64,000 nt of DNA. It comes from Deltaproteobacteria bacterium. GTDB taxonomy: Bacteria > Desulfobacterota > Desulfomonilia > UBA1062. The notes under the pieces are model-generated. The model did no database searches and was not told where the DNA came from. It saw only the letters and a program-made list of their open reading frames with translations. A program made the translations under genes and the position numbers. The first letter of the stretch is position 1; each line of letters starts with the position of its first letter. Where the stretch lies: contig JAHDKO010000002.1 in assembly GCA_018436855.1 (NCBI GenBank), positions 1 through 64,000 on the forward strand, written 5' to 3'. Shown here one piece after another: positions 62,058-64,000 of this stretch.

Positions 62058-62693
62058 CACGAGCGCCTCTCCAAAGATCGAATACAGCACCACAGAGGGC
62101 AGGACGCCCAGGCAGGTAGCCTTCATGAAGTCCTTCCATTCCACCCCGGCAGCGGCCGCAGCGGTGTTGATGGCAACAAAAGGGAAAACAGTGGCCAGCT
62201 GGAGCAGAAGCACGATGGGGTAGCCGTTTCTGTTGATGGTTTCCTTGATCCTGGCAGTCTTTTCATCATGGCCCCACCGGTTTTCGATTCCCAGTGACTT
62301 GACCAGGACAAAGGCGAGGTTGGCGTTGATCAGTGCCCCGATATAGGACAGGACCATGCCCGGCAGCGGTCCGAAGCTCGCCGCACCGGTGACGATCAAC
62401 AGGCTCAGCGGCGATATGAGCGGCAGGACCCCAGTGAGGAGAACGAATATCAGGCCCCCTGCCAGCCCGAGGTCTTCCAGGGTGAGACGAAGGTATATCC
62501 AGTCTTTGAGCGGATAGGGATCGGTGACACGGAACAGTCCGAGCACGGCAAAGAAAACCACCAGGGAAAACACTGTGAGGCTGATGCTCCGCCTGATCGG
62601 AGAGTGTGAGTGCATAAACCGGTGGTACCGCTCGAGAAGCCCCTCAATAGAGCGGTACAGGCGCGACGAGGTGATGAGATTCATGCCGTACAT
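61941..62693 (-). CDS. TVP38/TMEM64 (DedA-like) membrane protein
   Basis: About 250 aa with five to six hydrophobic stretches: SISLTVFSLVVFFAVLGLF, GLIFVLLTGVLPLISPL, LPGMVLSYIGALINANLAFV, PIVLLLQLATVFPFVAINTA, VLPSVVLYSIFGEALV, and VYFSLIIVVLLTIVVMAL. The SNARE-associated Golgi/VTT domain includes the Gly- and Pro-rich reentrant segments. Relatives are lipid scramblases or transporters, but the function is unknown. Start is unclear: ATG 62693, GTG 62696 or ATG 62684. Ends in a basic tail inside the lipoate ligase gene. Confidence 0.8.
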   Translation of the reverse strand: MYGMNLITSSRLYRSIEGLLERYHRFMHSHSPIRRSISLTVFSLVVFFAVLGLFRVTDPYPLKDWIYLRLTLEDLGLAGGLIFVLLTGVLPLISPLSLLIVTGAASFGPLPGMVLSYIGALINANLAFVLVKSLGIENRWGHDEKTARIKETINRNGYPIVLLLQLATVFPFVAINTAAAAAGVEWKDFMKATCLGVLPSVVLYSIFGEALVSRFLSPQVYFSLIIVVLLTIVVMALRKKKIHLRRKRIH

Positions 62694-63012
62694 CACACAT
62701 AATCATATGCACAGGCGATCCTCTTTGCAATGTCTCTTTGAAGCGTCTCCCACCCGCACACTATGAAACCGCTCTCCGCGCTCCATCATCAATGGGTTCC
62801 CCCTTTTCATCGTCCTCATGCGGAACCTCTTCACGGGCTGCTGACAAGTATGCCTGATCATGGCTCAAGCCGGAGTGCGCCCACAGTCCAATGCATTCTA
62901 CGACCACCCCACTGACGGCTTGCCGTTTACGCCCGAAGCTGGTAAAATAGAATAGCTTGATATTCCGTTGAATATCTCCTGACTCTACATGGAGAGTGAA
63001 AGGAAGGTAAAC
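62694..63012. other. Intergenic region upstream of acyl-CoA synthetase gene
   Basis: About 320 bases without a gene. It holds a strong promoter (62920-62948) and a pair of near-repeats TTGATATTCC / TTGAATATCTCC at 62957-62979, of unknown meaning. AAGGAAGG stands before ATG 63013. Confidence 0.4.
62920..62948 (+). promoter_or_regulatory. Promoter of ADP-forming acyl-CoA synthetase gene
   Basis: TTGCCG (62920-62925), 17 bases, TAAAAT (62943-62948). Expected start near 62955, leaving a leader of about 58 bases. Confidence 0.6.
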
Positions 63013-64000
63013 ATGGCAGCAGGACCGCTCGAAACCATCTTGAACCCGTCCTCCATCGCCCTGGCCGGTGCGAGCAACAACATGAGCAAGATGGGCACCA
63101 TCCAGATGCTCAACCTGATCGACAGCGGGTTCCCCGGGGAGATCATGCCTGTTCATCCCAGGGAGTCCGTGGTGCTGGGAAAGAAAGCATATCCCGCCAT
63201 AGCCGATCTGCCTTATGCCCCCGACCTCGCCATTCTCGTGGTGCCCACGGCGCTGGTGCCCGACATGCTCGAGGACTTCGGAAAGCTCGGCACCCGGCAC
63301 GCCATCATCATCACCGCGGGTTTCAAGGAAACCGGAGACAAGGGCAGGGATCTGGAAGGGCGGATCATCGAGATCGCACGCAACCACGGAATCAGGTTCC
63401 TGGGGCCCAACTGTCTGGGCATCGTGAACACCCACCTGCCGCTCAACGTCACCGTGGCCCCCATCCTGGGATACGGCGGAGGGCTCTCGCTGGCCTCGCA
63501 GAGCGGAACCTACATCGCGCAGACGGTCCATTTCCTGCGCAGGAACGGCATCGTCCTGGGCACGGCCGTCAGCGTGGGAAACGAGGCCGACATCGATATC
63601 ACCGACTGTCTTGAGTATCTGGGGCAAGACGAACACACTAAAGCCATCGGCCTGTACATAGAAGGGATCCGCGATGCAGGGCGTTTTCTCCGGGTGGCCC
63701 GGAGGGTGAGCAGAGATAAGCCCATTGTGGCCCAGTATGTCGGGGGCACCGAGGCAGGAGCCCGCTCCGGATCGAGCCACACCGGTGCCATAGCCGGGCC
63801 CGACTATGTCTATGACGGCCTTTTCGAGCAGGCGGGCATTATCCGCGTGGACACGATCGAGGAGGTCTATCGGTTCGGGTGGGCACTGGCTACTCAGCCG
63901 CCCCTGAGAGGGCCCCGCATCGCCGTACTCACCAACTCGGGCGGTCCGGGTTCGGGGATCGCCACCACCTTAAACGCTGCTGGTCTCGAGGTTCCGGAAT
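63013..64000 (+). CDS. ADP-forming acyl-CoA synthetase, CoA-binding subunit/domain (partial)
   Basis: The first 329 codons of a gene cut by the window end. It starts MAAGPLETILNPSSIALAGASNN and contains the CoA-binding Rossmann segment, FLGPNCLGIVNT, LSLASQSGTYIAQ, AVSVGNEADIDITD, and the phosphohistidine segment RSGSSHTGAIAG (His at about 257). This family (Acs/NDP-forming) makes ATP from acyl-CoA, ADP and phosphate in anaerobes; the enzymes vary from acetyl- to aryl-CoA substrates. Whether the ATP-grasp part is fused or separate lies outside. AAGGAAGG precedes ATG 63013. Confidence 0.88.
   Translation, partial: MAAGPLETILNPSSIALAGASNNMSKMGTIQMLNLIDSGFPGEIMPVHPRESVVLGKKAYPAIADLPYAPDLAILVVPTALVPDMLEDFGKLGTRHAIIITAGFKETGDKGRDLEGRIIEIARNHGIRFLGPNCLGIVNTHLPLNVTVAPILGYGGGLSLASQSGTYIAQTVHFLRRNGIVLGTAVSVGNEADIDITDCLEYLGQDEHTKAIGLYIEGIRDAGRFLRVARRVSRDKPIVAQYVGGTEAGARSGSSHTGAIAGPDYVYDGLFEQAGIIRVDTIEEVYRFGWALATQPPLRGPRIAVLTNSGGPGSGIATTLNAAGLEVPE

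Overview
This is a GC-rich, gene-dense bacterial chromosome segment (roughly 60% G+C by eye). Many genes overlap by 1 to 50 bases or share ATGA/GTGA/TGATG stop-start junctions. Gene content suggests an anaerobic Gram-negative, most likely a member of the former Deltaproteobacteria (Desulfobacterota, perhaps a syntrophic or sulfate-reducing lineage). It has class III ribonucleotide reductase (NrdD/NrdG), pyruvate phosphate dikinase, the start of an ADP-forming acyl-CoA synthetase, an LptF/LptG pair, a TonB-dependent receptor, SurA-type foldases and many PAS hybrid kinases. The taxonomic call is an inference; no rRNA or tRNA gene was found. I saw no phage, IS element or CRISPR array.

Layout. 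0.3-6.6 kb: tilS, mfd and two parvulin-type foldases in one overlapping unit. 6.9-9.7 kb: uvrA. 9.9-12.2 kb: two tandem, nearly identical periplasmic binding proteins with no permease. 12.4-14.6 kb (minus): a class III aminotransferase plus a DUF6206-like protein behind a promoter with a palindromic operator. 14.8-20.2 kb: the rpsP-khpA-rimM-trmD-SPOUT-rplS-rnhB-yraN-Mut7C-DHH ribosome/RNA-processing operon. 20.1-23.9 kb (minus): deacetylase, ACP, acyl-AMP ligase and a PP-loop amidotransferase-like protein, resembling pieces of an exosortase-A/exopolysaccharide locus. 24.4-26.2 kb: acyl-CoA synthetase. 26.5-30.4 kb: nrdD with two NrdR boxes, an antisense single-domain response regulator, nrdG. 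30.5-35.6 kb (minus): endonuclease V and two hybrid histidine kinases. 35.7-39.4 kb: MoxR/DUF58/transglutaminase operon. 39.4-42.5 kb: OmpA-like lipoprotein divergent from lptF-lptG, both with promoters that leave almost no 5' leader. 42.5-47.4 kb: FAD oxidoreductase, ppdK, tmk. 47.4-48.7 kb (minus): moaC, FmdB zinc ribbon, HExxH protein. 48.8-50.1 kb (minus): DAHP synthase behind an aromatic-codon attenuator. 50.1-52.3 kb: cobalamin riboswitch and BtuB-like receptor. 52.3-54.2 kb: a decayed-looking stretch with a riboswitch-like remnant, a frameshifted DUF429 gene and a secreted lipoprotein. 54.3-62.1 kb: 2-hydroxyacid dehydrogenase, a small helical protein, then the long operon aroC-aroKB-TPR-aroQ-pepQ-efp-accB-lipoate ligase. 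62-64 kb: TVP38 membrane protein (minus) and a partial acyl-CoA synthetase.

The strongest observation is the DAHP synthase leader. A 24-codon peptide carries Tyr-Tyr-Gly-Tyr-Tyr-Phe-Trp-Phe, followed by a 14-bp terminator with a U tract and a competing 13-bp antiterminator that I could pair base by base. It makes the first step of the aromatic pathway respond to Tyr/Phe/Trp supply, while chorismate-pathway genes aroC, aroKB and aroQ sit about 6 kb away in their own operon. Other points of interest are the paired NrdR boxes exactly 31 bp apart, the apparent leaderless or near-leaderless divergent promoters at ompA/lptF, a shared palindrome at two putative acyl/amino metabolism promoters, and the self-contained ACP/ligase/PP-loop cassette.
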